Assembly: GCA_015222205.1 (NCBI GenBank) | Contig: JADFUW010000006.1 | Coordinates: forward strand, 1-34,274 | Source: Chloroflexota bacterium | GTDB taxonomy: Bacteria; Chloroflexota; Dehalococcoidia; Dehalococcoidales; UBA5760 | Reading direction: 5' to 3' | DNA length: 34,274 nucleotides | Shown: in pieces, positions 7,438 through 14,825 of the stretch | Layout: each line of letters begins with the position of its first letter | Numbering within the stretch: position 1 is the stretch's first letter | Position numbers and translations under genes: made by a program | Notes under the pieces: model-generated | What the model saw: only the letters and a program-made list of their open reading frames with translations | Told to the model about the DNA's origin: nothing | Database searches by the model: none

Positions 7438-8667
7438 TTAAATCTCCTTAAATCGTTTAAAAACAAGGCAGCAATTCTGCCCACCAAGACCAAAGCTCTC
7501 TTTCAGACAGACATTTATCTCTGCTTGGCGAGCTATATTAGGTACATAATCTAAATCGCATTCTGGATCGGGGGTGTCGTAATGTATCGTGGGTGGGATG
7601 ATGCCGTTATTTATGGCTAATATCGCACCGATAGACTCAACGGCGCCACCGGCGGTTACCATGTGACCGAACATAGACTTATGAGCGCTTATAGGTATCT
7701 TATAAGCCCTGTCTCCGAAGACCATTTTAACGGCTTTGGTTTCACTGACATCGTTCAGCTTGGTACTGGTGCCATGGGCGTTGATATAGTCAACCTCTTC
7801 CGGCTTAGCTCCGGCGTTTTGTAGAGCGAGTTTCATAGCCATAGCTTCAGTGTCGGGGTGGGGGGCGGTGGTGTCGTGAGCATCAAATGTCCAGGCGGCT
7901 CCAGCCACCTCAGCTAGGATTGGTGCCCCTCGTTTCTTAGCGTGTTCTAGGCTCTCTAGTATCAATACCCCGCATCCCTCCCCGTAGACGAAGCCGTTGC
8001 GATTAAGGTCAAAGGGTCGGCTAGCCTTATCCGGGTCTGGCTCTTTAGTCAGGGCACCTAGTACACTTAAAGCAGCGATAGCCATTTCACCTAGCGAAGC
8101 ATCAGAGGCAGCCGCTATCATTACATCAGCATAGCCTAAACGGATAAAGTTCATGGCATTGCCTATAGTATCAGCCCCGCTGGCACATAGGCTGTTGACA
8201 CTGGTACTGGGTCCCCTTGCCCCCAATAGCATTCCTAATTGCAGGCATATTGAACTGGGAGCGCCTTTGGTGAAAAACAGTGGGTCAGCCCTTCTTGGCC
8301 CCTTTTTCTGAAGTATTTCCCACCCTTCAGCGACGTACCTGTGGTTTAGCATATTGGAGCTGATGATGCCTACTCGTTCGGATTGTTCCTTGGTCATATC
8401 TAACCTAGCTTGAGCTATGGCTTCCTTGGTTGCTGTGATAGCAAAGTGGACATCTCTCTGAGTGCGTTCCGCAATTTTTAAATCCATATGTTTTGTCGGG
8501 TCAAAGTTCCTTACCTCGGCGGCTACTTTTACCGGGTAGTTAGTTGCATCAAAGCGACTGATAAGGCCCACGCCTGATTTGCCTGCCACCAGGTTTGTCC
8601 AGAATTCCTCTATGTTTAAGCCCAGGGGGCAAACGGTACCCATCCCGGTAACTACTACTCGTTGCAT
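7438..8667 (-). CDS. fabF: 3-oxoacyl-[ACP] synthase II FabF
   Basis: A 409-residue condensing enzyme that extends acyl-ACP with malonyl-ACP. The thiolase-fold triad is visible: Cys161 in NSLCASGAD, His298 in NAHGTST, and His335 in KSMFGHMVTAGG. The N-terminus VVVTGMGTVCPLG and the C-terminus SFGLGGQN are typical of KAS I/II. Length is normal (about 410). The ATG lies two bases after the stop codon of the fabL-like gene, and a GAGAGGG ribosome-binding site sits inside the end of that gene, so translation is probably coupled. Confidence 0.95.
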   Translation of the reverse strand: MQRVVVTGMGTVCPLGLNIEEFWTNLVAGKSGVGLISRFDATNYPVKVAAEVRNFDPTKHMDLKIAERTQRDVHFAITATKEAIAQARLDMTKEQSERVGIISSNMLNHRYVAEGWEILQKKGPRRADPLFFTKGAPSSICLQLGMLLGARGPSTSVNSLCASGADTIGNAMNFIRLGYADVMIAAASDASLGEMAIAALSVLGALTKEPDPDKASRPFDLNRNGFVYGEGCGVLILESLEHAKKRGAPILAEVAGAAWTFDAHDTTAPHPDTEAMAMKLALQNAGAKPEEVDYINAHGTSTKLNDVSETKAVKMVFGDRAYKIPISAHKSMFGHMVTAGGAVESIGAILAINNGIIPPTIHYDTPDPECDLDYVPNIARQAEINVCLKESFGLGGQNCCLVFKRFKEI

Positions 8668-8669
8668 AA

Positions 8670-9452
8670 TTAGTCACCCTCTCCTTTATGCGTAAAACCG
8701 AAGGGTGCTGATGAGGTGCCTCCATCAACGATGACTGTTTGTCCTCTTATCATGAAAGCCTCCTCACTACACAAAAAAGCGACCACATTGGCTATATCTT
8801 CAGGGCTTACCATTCTGCCGGCTGGTGTCGTTTGCCATGTGGAATCGTCTCCTAGCTGTCCCCCCCTGGCGTAGGCTAAGCCAACTTCTGTTGGAACAAG
8901 CGAAGCGCCTACCGCGTTAACACAGATATTCTTAGGGGCTAGCTCTATTGCCAGGTAGCGGGTCAGGGCTTCAAGGGTAGCCTTAGATACACCTATAGCG
9001 ATATAGCCGGGCCATACTAAAGATGAGCCTAAACTGGTGATGGCTACTATTTTACCACCCCTTCCCTCCATAAGCTTAACGGCTCGCTGGGCGCACAGAA
9101 GAAGAGCCCGGGCGTTTATGTCCATCGTCCATTCCCAAACTTTAGTGTCCAGGTCTAGGGCAGAGCGAGGTAGACCGGAGGCAGCATTATTAACGAGTAT
9201 ATCTAAATGACCGAAGCTACTTAAGATGGTATCAAACATCTCATCAATCTTCTCCGGGTTGCCGACATTGGCTCGGATAACCTTGGCTGTTACCCCTAGC
9301 TTTTCAATGTCCTCAGCCGTTTGCTCGGCAGCCTCGCGTCGCCGAAAGAAATTTATAATAATATCGGCTCCTTCTTTAGCCAGCTTCAAGGCTATGGCTC
9401 TGCCAATACCACGAGAACTACCCGTTACTAGAGCTACCTTACCTCTAAGCAT
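8670..9452 (-). CDS. fabL: FabL-like enoyl-[ACP] reductase (SDR family)
   Basis: A 260-residue short-chain dehydrogenase that most resembles Bacillus subtilis enoyl-ACP reductase III (FabL), not FabG. It has TGSSRGIG (10-17), VNNAASG (87-93), a WTMDINARALLLCAQ segment, ITSLGS, and Tyr150 with Lys157 in YIAIGVSK. This Y-x6-K spacing is the enoyl reductase signature, whereas FabG in the same operon has Y-x3-K. The end reads MIRGQTVIVDGG, also FabL-like. It would carry out the last reduction of each elongation round. Its ATG shares one base with the acpP stop (TAATG). The family call comes from recalled sequence resemblance, not a search. Confidence 0.82.
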   Translation of the reverse strand: MLRGKVALVTGSSRGIGRAIALKLAKEGADIIINFFRRREAAEQTAEDIEKLGVTAKVIRANVGNPEKIDEMFDTILSSFGHLDILVNNAASGLPRSALDLDTKVWEWTMDINARALLLCAQRAVKLMEGRGGKIVAITSLGSSLVWPGYIAIGVSKATLEALTRYLAIELAPKNICVNAVGASLVPTEVGLAYARGGQLGDDSTWQTTPAGRMVSPEDIANVVAFLCSEEAFMIRGQTVIVDGGTSSAPFGFTHKGEGD

Positions 9453-9694
9453 TATTTTTTCTCAGCTATCCGAGCCTCAACGTAGGTAACAAAATCACTG
9501 AAGTTTTTGAATTTCTGAGCATCTTCGTCAGGGATTTCGATACCGAATTCGTCCTCCAAGGCTACCAGTACCTGGACCATATCCAGGGAATCAGCTTTCA
9601 TATCCTGGAAGGTAGACTCAGGGGTAAGGACTTCCCGCTCGCAGTGTACAATCTTGACGACAATATCTTTGATGGTTTCCTCTGTAGTAGACAT
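9452..9694 (-). CDS. acpP: Acyl carrier protein
   Basis: An 80-residue acidic helical protein with the phosphopantetheine attachment site Ser36 in KADSLDMVQ. The usual LGADSLD is MKADSLD here, a small change just before the serine. It follows plsX by 12 bases and overlaps the fabL-like gene by one base. AAGGAG is placed six bases before the ATG, the strongest ribosome-binding site in the operon, in line with the high demand for ACP. Confidence 0.96.
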   Translation of the reverse strand: MSTTEETIKDIVVKIVHCEREVLTPESTFQDMKADSLDMVQVLVALEDEFGIEIPDEDAQKFKNFSDFVTYVEARIAEKK

Positions 9695-9706
9695 AAATAG
9701 CTCCTT

Positions 9707-10729
9707 TCACGAATTGATATGTTTTCTAATCTTGCTTAGCTCCGCTTTTAAGCAACTCACCACATTCCTCTCCACAGCCTGCTTAGCTTGCCCTAATTTT
9801 TCAGTTACATCTGCGGCTTGGCTATGGCCATGCATCTTGAGTACCGCGCCATCAATTCCCCAGATAAGACCACCACCAACACTATCAGGTGAAGCTAGCG
9901 ACGCCATCATCTTCTTAGCCTTACCCTTTAGGACCTGATTTACTAGCGGGTAACTTTTCATCTTATCCAAGAAGTAGTTAGCAACAATTTCGCCGCCACT
10001 CTCACTAAGCTTAAAAAGACAGTTACCTACGAAGGCATCACAGACAATGACATTAGCCTGTCCGGTGAGAATTGCACTACCTTCTACGTTGCCGATGAAG
10101 TTCAAGCCGCTCTTTTTCAGTAAAGAATAGGATTCCCGGGCTAATTGATTACCCTTACCCTCTTCCTTACCCACATTTAGTAGGGCTACCGTGGGGTTGG
10201 GAACATCAAGAAACATTCTAGCATAAACGGTGCCTATAACGGCAAAGTTCAGCAGGTGCTGCGGCTTGCAATCCATATTTACCCCAAGGTCAAATATTGC
10301 TGTCTTGGGGGCAATCGTAGAAAGAACCCCGCCGATTATGGGACGGTCTATTCCCTCTATCATACCCAGATGCTGTAGAGCACTGGTAACCAGTGAGCCG
10401 GTAGCGGTAGCCCCAATTAGGGCATCGGCCTCACCGGCTTTCACCATCTTGGTGGCAATGGCTATAGAGGAATTGGGTCTATGGCGGACAGCCAGGGCTG
10501 GATTCTCCTCTTCTCTGATAAAGTCATCCGCATTGACACAGTGAAGGGGTAAGCCGGAGGCATCATATTTAGCTAACTCTGCTTTCAGAATATCTAGGGG
10601 ACCAACTAGTATCGGCTCAATGTCACCCTGCTCGGCAGCAGCTACGGCGCCTTTAACCATTTCTCCAGGGGCATAGTCACCACCCATAGCATCTATGGCT
10701 ATCCTTACCCTCCGCTTAGTCTCTGCCAT
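9707..10729 (-). CDS. plsX: Phosphate acyltransferase PlsX
   Basis: A 340-residue PlsX that makes acyl-phosphate from acyl-ACP, the first step of phospholipid synthesis in bacteria using PlsX/PlsY. Family segments are IAIDAMGGDYAPGE (10-23), GVNMDCKPQHLLNFAVIGTVYA, LLNVGKEEGKGN and CDAFVGN. The usual SAGNTGA segment reads GATATGS (106-112), a deviation worth noting. I place the start at the ATG at 10729, because AAGGGGAG lies seven bases upstream. The frame also opens seven codons earlier with GTG at 10750, but that has no ribosome-binding site. The gene lies between the hot-dog dehydratase genes and acpP. Confidence 0.93.
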   Translation of the reverse strand: MAETKRRVRIAIDAMGGDYAPGEMVKGAVAAAEQGDIEPILVGPLDILKAELAKYDASGLPLHCVNADDFIREEENPALAVRHRPNSSIAIATKMVKAGEADALIGATATGSLVTSALQHLGMIEGIDRPIIGGVLSTIAPKTAIFDLGVNMDCKPQHLLNFAVIGTVYARMFLDVPNPTVALLNVGKEEGKGNQLARESYSLLKKSGLNFIGNVEGSAILTGQANVIVCDAFVGNCLFKLSESGGEIVANYFLDKMKSYPLVNQVLKGKAKKMMASLASPDSVGGGLIWGIDGAVLKMHGHSQAADVTEKLGQAKQAVERNVVSCLKAELSKIRKHINS

Positions 10730-10761
10730 AAAGTGTCTCCCCTTCTTCACCGATAGTAGTG

Positions 10762-11187
10762 TTACTGAAGTTTAACTACGGCTCCACCCGTAATTACAAC
10801 CTCTCCCTTCTGATTGCAGCACTCTAGGCTGCAATTTACGTATGAGATACCCTCTTTGAACTCAATGGAATCAATCTTGCCGCTGGTAGTTATAGTATCC
10901 TGCGGGCGGGCGGCGGCTTTGAAGCGCACGGAAAGCTTACCCCCCTCTAGCCAGCTCTTGCCAAAGGCTTTGGTCATCATCTCCGACGCATAGGCTAGAA
11001 TGAGCATACCGTGGGCAATGGTACCACCCAGAGGGGTTTTAGCGGCGAAGGTTTCGTCGATGTGGATGGGATTAAAATCACCACTTGCCTCGGCATACAG
11101 GTTAATTTCCTGCTGCGTGACATGCTTTACCACTGAGGGCAAGCTATCACCCTGGTGAATATCTGAGGGCTTTAGTTTCTCGTTCAA
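10762..11187 (-). CDS. MaoC-like hot-dog dehydratase, catalytic type
   Basis: A 141-residue single hot-dog protein with the hydratase 2 motif YAEASGDFNPIHID, in which Asp37 and His42 are the expected catalytic pair, and GGTIAHGM (54-61) on the central helix. These enzymes add or remove water across 2-enoyl thioesters. Next to plsX, acpP and fabF the likely job is 3-hydroxyacyl-ACP dehydration, normally done by FabZ; mycobacterial HadB is the known MaoC-type precedent. TTG at 11187 is the start, with GGGGAGG ten bases upstream. The preceding gene codes for a second hot-dog subunit lacking these residues, so a heterodimer is likely by inference. Confidence 0.85.
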   Translation of the reverse strand: MNEKLKPSDIHQGDSLPSVVKHVTQQEINLYAEASGDFNPIHIDETFAAKTPLGGTIAHGMLILAYASEMMTKAFGKSWLEGGKLSVRFKAAARPQDTITTSGKIDSIEFKEGISYVNCSLECCNQKGEVVITGGAVVKLQ

Positions 11188-11211
11188 AGCAGGTATTCCT
11201 CCCCTAAATTC

Positions 11212-11628
11212 CTAGTCTGGCGCGGCTATGGTGGCTTTTCCGGTCAAGACCTTCTCTCCATCTTGGTTCAGAGCGTTGATTTCAAGCACGATGAGGTTCA
11301 GTCTACCGCGCTCCAGCTTTTGGGCTATCTTACCGCTACAGCTTATAGTAGTACCGATGGGCACTAACTTGAGGAATTCAAGCTCCTGGGAGGCATGTAT
11401 CGAGCCCGGAGGTACCGTAAACGATTGCGATGATGCAGTCATAGTGCATGCTGCTATAGCTAGGGGAGGGACGATTCCCGATTTCAGGATATCCGGCTGC
11501 TCGCCCACCGCTTCCAGATACTTAGTTATAACCGAGGCACTCAGTTCATAGCTGACTGAGGGAAACTCATAACCTATAGGTAATTGCTTAAAGCTCACCG
11601 GTGAGCTATTACTCTCTTTATTCTTCAT
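11212..11628 (-). CDS. MaoC N-domain-like hot-dog protein, probable dehydratase partner
   Basis: A protein of 138 residues with the look of the MaoC_dehydrat_N half: GYEFPSVSYELSASVITKYLEAVGEQ near the start, a PPLAIAACTM segment, and HASQELEFLKLVPIGTTISCSG, the strand that packs in hot-dog dimers. The D-x-N-P-x-H catalytic motif is absent. In HadA/HadB-type dehydratases one subunit lacks catalytic residues and shapes the acyl tunnel; the adjacent gene supplies the catalytic half. I place the start at ATG 11628, seven bases after AGGG; a TTG two codons earlier is less likely. It is the first gene after the operon promoter. Confidence 0.72.
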   Translation of the reverse strand: MKNKESNSSPVSFKQLPIGYEFPSVSYELSASVITKYLEAVGEQPDILKSGIVPPLAIAACTMTASSQSFTVPPGSIHASQELEFLKLVPIGTTISCSGKIAQKLERGRLNLIVLEINALNQDGEKVLTGKATIAAPD

Positions 11629-11699
11629 CCACAAGCCCTAGCGAGTTAAAAATGAAGCCTTTGGGGAACGGCATACTAGCCTATTTAGGATTTCCTGTA

Positions 11700-11729
11700 A
11701 CTATAAACTACATCCCGCCTGGATGTCAA
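11700..11729 (-). promoter_or_regulatory. Promoter of the fatty-acid synthesis operon
   Basis: On the minus strand a perfect TTGACA (11729-11724) and TATAGT (11705-11700) are 18 bases apart. Transcription would begin near 11693, leaving about 65 bases before the first gene. No terminator is visible between rimI and this site, so some readthrough from rimI is possible. Confidence 0.7.
11710..11726. promoter_or_regulatory. Palindrome inside the operon promoter, candidate operator
   Basis: ACATCC (11710-11715) and GGATGT (11721-11726) form an inverted repeat with a five-base centre. It fills most of the spacer and overlaps half of the -35 hexamer, where a bound repressor would block RNA polymerase. 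It does not look like the FapR or FabR sites I know. Confidence 0.4.
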
Positions 11730-11787
11730 GTGTTACGGGTCTTGCTACCCCGAGCAGGTTTGTTATTATCTGTTTGGCAACTGGTAA

Positions 11788-12450
11788 CTAGCGGGCAATG
11801 TGGTAGAGGGCTACCCCCCATCTTCGCGAGTGAGTTTTCTTTAATTGGTTTAGGTGTTTTTGAAACGCTACTGAGGTAATATCTTCGGTGGACAGCACCA
11901 AAGCGTCCTCTTTATCGTCGGTATAATAGCCCTGGCGTACACCTACCTGGGCAAAGCCATACTTGTAATATAGACCCTGAGCCGCGATGTTAGAAGCACG
12001 TACTTCTAGAGTAAGGATATGAGCATTTAGCTCCATAGCCAGGCTTATCATGGATATGAGCAGGAGTTCGCCTATTCCCTGTCGGCGGTAGCTTTGACGC
12101 ACGGCAATATTGGTTATGTGGGCTTCGTCAGCCATCATCCAGAAGCCAGCAAAGCCAACAATGTATTGTCTATCGGTTGGGGATGGCTCTTCAATGCTCG
12201 GGATGCGGTTATGGTTAAAAAACTGCCCTACCCTGGATACCAGGCTGGGGAGGCTTTTCCCTGGAGTGACTGTTACCGCGGGCTCCCCAGCGGTTTTACT
12301 TTCCTCATAGGCGACAATATAATGAGCCAACCAGGTTTGTAGCTCACGCTCATAGTTCGCTGGAGGCCACATAGTAGGGAAGGCTTCGTGGTCAATCTCA
12401 GTGATTAGGGTAACATCCTCCCTGTGCATCAGGCGTACATAGTAAGGCAA
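11788..12450 (-). CDS. rimI: RimI-like GNAT N-acetyltransferase
   Basis: A 220-residue GNAT protein resembling RimI, which acetylates the N-terminus of ribosomal protein S18 and others. The acetyl-CoA loop is RQSYRRQGIGELLL (118-131), followed by LTLEVRASNIAAQGLYYKYGF (145-165) and a YYTDDKEDALVL end typical of RimI. It is longer than E. coli RimI (148) because of an insert at about 52-92 (TAGEPAVTV...SPTDRQ) and a C-terminal tail of about 30 residues; the insert looks disordered. The start is TTG at 12450, giving the family-like MPYYVRLM; AAGGG lies about nine bases upstream. Many Chloroflexota RimI have inserts, so substrate is uncertain. Confidence 0.8.
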   Translation of the reverse strand: MPYYVRLMHREDVTLITEIDHEAFPTMWPPANYERELQTWLAHYIVAYEESKTAGEPAVTVTPGKSLPSLVSRVGQFFNHNRIPSIEEPSPTDRQYIVGFAGFWMMADEAHITNIAVRQSYRRQGIGELLLISMISLAMELNAHILTLEVRASNIAAQGLYYKYGFAQVGVRQGYYTDDKEDALVLSTEDITSVAFQKHLNQLKKTHSRRWGVALYHIAR

Positions 12451-12489
12451 GTTCCTGTTCCCTTCAAGGTAAGTCTAGCTTTGGGTATT

Positions 12490-12498
12490 ATTTTAGCA
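12490..12498 (-). promoter_or_regulatory. Extended -10 promoter candidate for rimI
   Basis: The minus strand reads TGC followed by TAAAAT (12498-12490), an extended -10 pattern. No good -35 is seen. The start would be near 12483, about 33 bases before the TTG. Confidence 0.4.
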
Positions 12499-12703
12499 CA
12501 TTCTATTTCGTAATAGCATAGCCGGGGGCACGTGCTAAAATGCTCTCCAAGGTCTTAATTTTTGATTAAGAAAGTAGGGTGGCTAGGTAATCTCTACTAT
12601 GCTTAGCCAAGGACTGAAGCCCTATCTTTTTATCACTCCTTTCGTTATACTTTATGCACAGGGTAATACCCATAATTATCGGTAAAAAGCAGGGGGTTAT
12701 CAG

Positions 12704-13237
12704 GTGCAAGATGAGGAGAGTCTCGTCCGACGAGCAAAGCAGCGTGACGAGGAGGCTTTTACCCAGTTGTATGAGGAGTATTTCGATAAGATTTATCGCT
12801 ATGTAACCCTCAGAGTAGGAGACAGGATGGAGGCGGAGGATATAACCCAGCAGGTTTTCCTCAATGCCATCAAGGCTATCTCCTCTTTCAGGTGGAAGGG
12901 TGTTCCCTTTTCTGCCTGGCTGTTCCGTATTGCCCACAATCAGGTTGTTGACTACTTGAGAAAGAAGGCAAAGCGGGCTACGGTTGTTTTTGAGGAGTCT
13001 CTGTTAACCAGTGATGATGACCCACAGTTAGTGTTTGAGCATAAGCTGGATATTAAGCGGTTGGTCTCGGCAACTAAAAAACTGACCCCAGCACAGCAGG
13101 AGGTTATTTCTCTTCGTTTTGCTGGTGAGATGTCTGTTGCCCGAGTAGCTGAGGTTATGGGTAAGAGTGAGGGGGCGGTAAAGGCATTACAGCATAGCGC
13201 CATAGTAGCCCTGCGTAGAGTATTATCGGTGGCATAG
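12704..13237 (+). CDS. ECF-type RNA polymerase sigma factor
   Basis: A 177-residue sigma70-family factor with only regions 2 and 4. Region 2 (about 14-88) includes EEAFTQLYEEYFDKIYRYV, the DITQQVFLNAIKAI core-binding helix and WLFRIAHNQVVDYLRK. Region 4 (about 120-175) includes LTPAQQEVISLRFAGEMSVARVAEVMGKSEGAVKAL, a helix-turn-helix for the -35 element. GTG at 12704 is the start, with AGGGGG seven bases upstream. The next gene, five bases away, encodes a membrane-anchored DUF5667 protein, the likely anti-sigma factor. I found no self-like promoter in the 253 bases upstream, which contain only weak inverted repeats (for example 12554-12570). Confidence 0.92.
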   Translation: MQDEESLVRRAKQRDEEAFTQLYEEYFDKIYRYVTLRVGDRMEAEDITQQVFLNAIKAISSFRWKGVPFSAWLFRIAHNQVVDYLRKKAKRATVVFEESLLTSDDDPQLVFEHKLDIKRLVSATKKLTPAQQEVISLRFAGEMSVARVAEVMGKSEGAVKALQHSAIVALRRVLSVA

Positions 13238-13242
13238 AGTAA

Positions 13243-14175
13243 ATGAAGAAGAGTAGTGATTTTGAGAACATCCTGGATGCCTGTCTGGAGCGTCTGGTTA
13301 AGGGTGAGACTGTAGAGCAGTGCCTTGAGAGCTATCCTGAGCTGGCAGTCCAGCTTGAGCCACTGCTTCGGACAGCTCAAGCAGCCAGGGAGGTGTCAGC
13401 CATCCTACCCCGTGCTGAGTTTAAGGCTAGAGCTAGGTACGAGTTCCGCTCGGCACTGCAGGCAGCAACGACCAAGAGAAGATTACCCTTGTTTGGCTTA
13501 AGACGAGGGTGGGTTATGGCATTAATGATAGTCAGTATTCTTTTGGTATCTGGAGGAGGTACGGCAGCGGCGGCTAGTAACAGTATGCCCGATAGTCGCC
13601 TCTACCCGGTGAAACTAGCCACTGAGCAGGTGCAGCTAGCCCTAACCCCCTCTGATATGGGCAAGGCAAGGCTGTGTACTGTGCTGGCTGATAAGAGAAT
13701 AGCCGAGATAATCTATATGGCGGATAAGGGTGATGCCCAATGTGTAGAGGTCATTACCCAGCGCTTGGACGAGCGTTTGACAGAGCTGACAATGTTGGTT
13801 TCAGCCTCGGAGGCAGGTGATACTCCGCAGGTACTGACCGAGGTGCCAGCAGAGCCACCATCTGAATTGCCGGAGGAGTCAACGGTGGCACCCCCTGTGC
13901 CGTCTGAGGAGGTAGAAACGGTACCAGTGCCAGCACCTGTGCCGTCTGACAAGGCTATAGATGACAGTAATAAGGGTGATAGTAATAAGGATGACCATGC
14001 CAAGAACAATAACCGGGCTAAACTGAGGGTGGCGGTGGCAGTTTATGCTGCTGACCACCCAGCCGCTCTCCGCGCTGAGTTGAGAAGGGTCCCAGCCTCG
14101 GTAAGACCAGCCCTGCGCCGGGCAATTTCTGTATCGGAAGCGGGCTATAAAAAAGCCTTGGCTGCTCTGGATTAG
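13243..14175 (+). CDS. DUF5667 membrane protein, probable anti-sigma factor
   Basis: A 310-residue protein. The N-terminus (ILDACLERLVKGETVEQCL, YPELAVQLEPLL, 10-42) is the cytoplasmic helical region typical of DUF5667 proteins encoded beside ECF sigma factors. One membrane helix at about 89-111 is followed outside by the family motif SRLYPVKLATEQVQLALTPSD (118-138) and a helix pair. Residues about 195-245 are a low-complexity stretch rich in Pro, Glu, Val and Ser with a repeated P-V-P-S pattern (CCTGTGCCGTCTGA occurs twice in the DNA). The C-terminus (RAELRRVPASVRPALRRAI) is a basic helix. By position and topology it should hold the sigma factor at the membrane; the signal it senses is unknown. 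Confidence 0.82.
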   Translation: MKKSSDFENILDACLERLVKGETVEQCLESYPELAVQLEPLLRTAQAAREVSAILPRAEFKARARYEFRSALQAATTKRRLPLFGLRRGWVMALMIVSILLVSGGGTAAAASNSMPDSRLYPVKLATEQVQLALTPSDMGKARLCTVLADKRIAEIIYMADKGDAQCVEVITQRLDERLTELTMLVSASEAGDTPQVLTEVPAEPPSELPEESTVAPPVPSEEVETVPVPAPVPSDKAIDDSNKGDSNKDDHAKNNNRAKLRVAVAVYAADHPAALRAELRRVPASVRPALRRAISVSEAGYKKALAALD

Positions 14176-14201
14176 GTCGAAACTTTTCAAAAATTACCTC
14201 G

Positions 14202-14247
14202 GATAGCAGCTAACTAAATGATAATTTTCTCTTTATAATTTTAGGTG
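14202..14247 (+). repeat. Shared leader element, copy A
   Basis: The sequence CTAACTAAATGATAATTTT (14210-14228), then four unlike bases and TTTATAATTTTAG, recurs in front of the next gene. It contains TATAAT (14234-14239) with TAACTA 17 bases upstream. TAACT has the AAC core common to ECF -35 elements. It lies just before the chagasin-like gene. Confidence 0.6.
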
Positions 14248-14258
14248 GAGGGATAAAA

Positions 14259-14690
14259 ATGAAATCAAAGCTAATCTTAATGGGTAGTCTAGCAGTCATC
14301 TCGCTCTGCTTCTTTGGTTGTTCCCCAGTCCCAAAGCAGGTATCTGTGGAGGCTTCCTGTGATGACTTTTATGAACATCAGGTTATTAGCCAAGAAGTGG
14401 AGGTTGCTGTTGACGGCTTATTGACAGTAACCTTGTGCTCCAATCCGTCAACAGGCTTTCAGTGGGAGTCGGCACAAATTAGTGGCCAGGCTGTATTACA
14501 GCAACCGGACCATAAATTCGTGTCCCCTGAAAGCGAACTGCCACCTCCTCCCGGTACTCCCAGCCAAGAAGTGTGGACTTTCCAGGCACTCAACAAAGGT
14601 ACGAGCACCATATCTATGGAGTATAGCCGGCCTTGGGAGGGTGGTGAGAAAGCAGAGTGGACTTTCGTCCTGACCGCAGTTGTTAAGTAG
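14259..14690 (+). CDS. Chagasin-like (I42) protease inhibitor lipoprotein
   Basis: A 143-residue exported protein. The signal peptide ends at Cys21 (FFGC), so it is probably a lipoprotein. The mature part has the three inhibitory loops of the chagasin family: NPSTGFQW (about 66-73; consensus NPTTGY), a proline- and glycine-containing middle loop (PPPPGTPSQEVW) and RPWEGGEKAEW (about 123-133; consensus RPW). Family members block papain-type cysteine proteases by wedging these loops into the active site. The target here is unknown; it could be a host- or community-derived protease, or an own envelope enzyme. GGAGGG six bases upstream sets the ATG. It follows the ECF pair and carries leader element A. 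Confidence 0.85.
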   Translation: MKSKLILMGSLAVISLCFFGCSPVPKQVSVEASCDDFYEHQVISQEVEVAVDGLLTVTLCSNPSTGFQWESAQISGQAVLQQPDHKFVSPESELPPPPGTPSQEVWTFQALNKGTSTISMEYSRPWEGGEKAEWTFVLTAVVK

Positions 14691-14739
14691 GGTGCTACAA
14701 ATAGAGCCAGGTTAATCCAAACTCTGACGAAAATCCGTA

Positions 14740-14784
14740 GATGGCAACTAACTAAATGATAATTTTGCCGTTATAACTTTAGTG
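14740..14784 (+). repeat. Shared leader element, copy B
   Basis: This copy has the same 19-base core as copy A at 14748-14766, then TTATAACTTTAG, with only a few differences over about 45 bases. TATAAC (14772-14777) takes the place of TATAAT. It precedes the SIMPL gene by about 40 bases. Confidence 0.6.
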
Positions 14785-14825
14785 AAGCGAAATTTTCTAG
14801 TAGGAGTAGTAGGAGGAGGTAGGAA

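Noticed and set aside
10730-10750. A GTG start seven codons upstream for plsX
   Set aside because: The Shine-Dalgarno AAGGGGAG lies within that extension and fits the ATG at 10729.
11601-11879. A 92-codon plus-strand frame between the dehydratase operon and rimI
   Set aside because: It covers the operon promoter and the 3' end of rimI on the opposite strand and has no plausible start or family.
12566-12937. A 123-codon minus-strand frame across the start of the sigma factor gene
   Set aside because: It is antisense to the clear ECF region 2 coding sequence, lacks a ribosome-binding site and does not look like a protein family.
13713-14190. Several antisense frames in the anti-sigma gene with Ser/Thr/Gly-rich translations
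   Set aside because: They mirror the low-complexity Pro/Glu/Val coding region on the plus strand.
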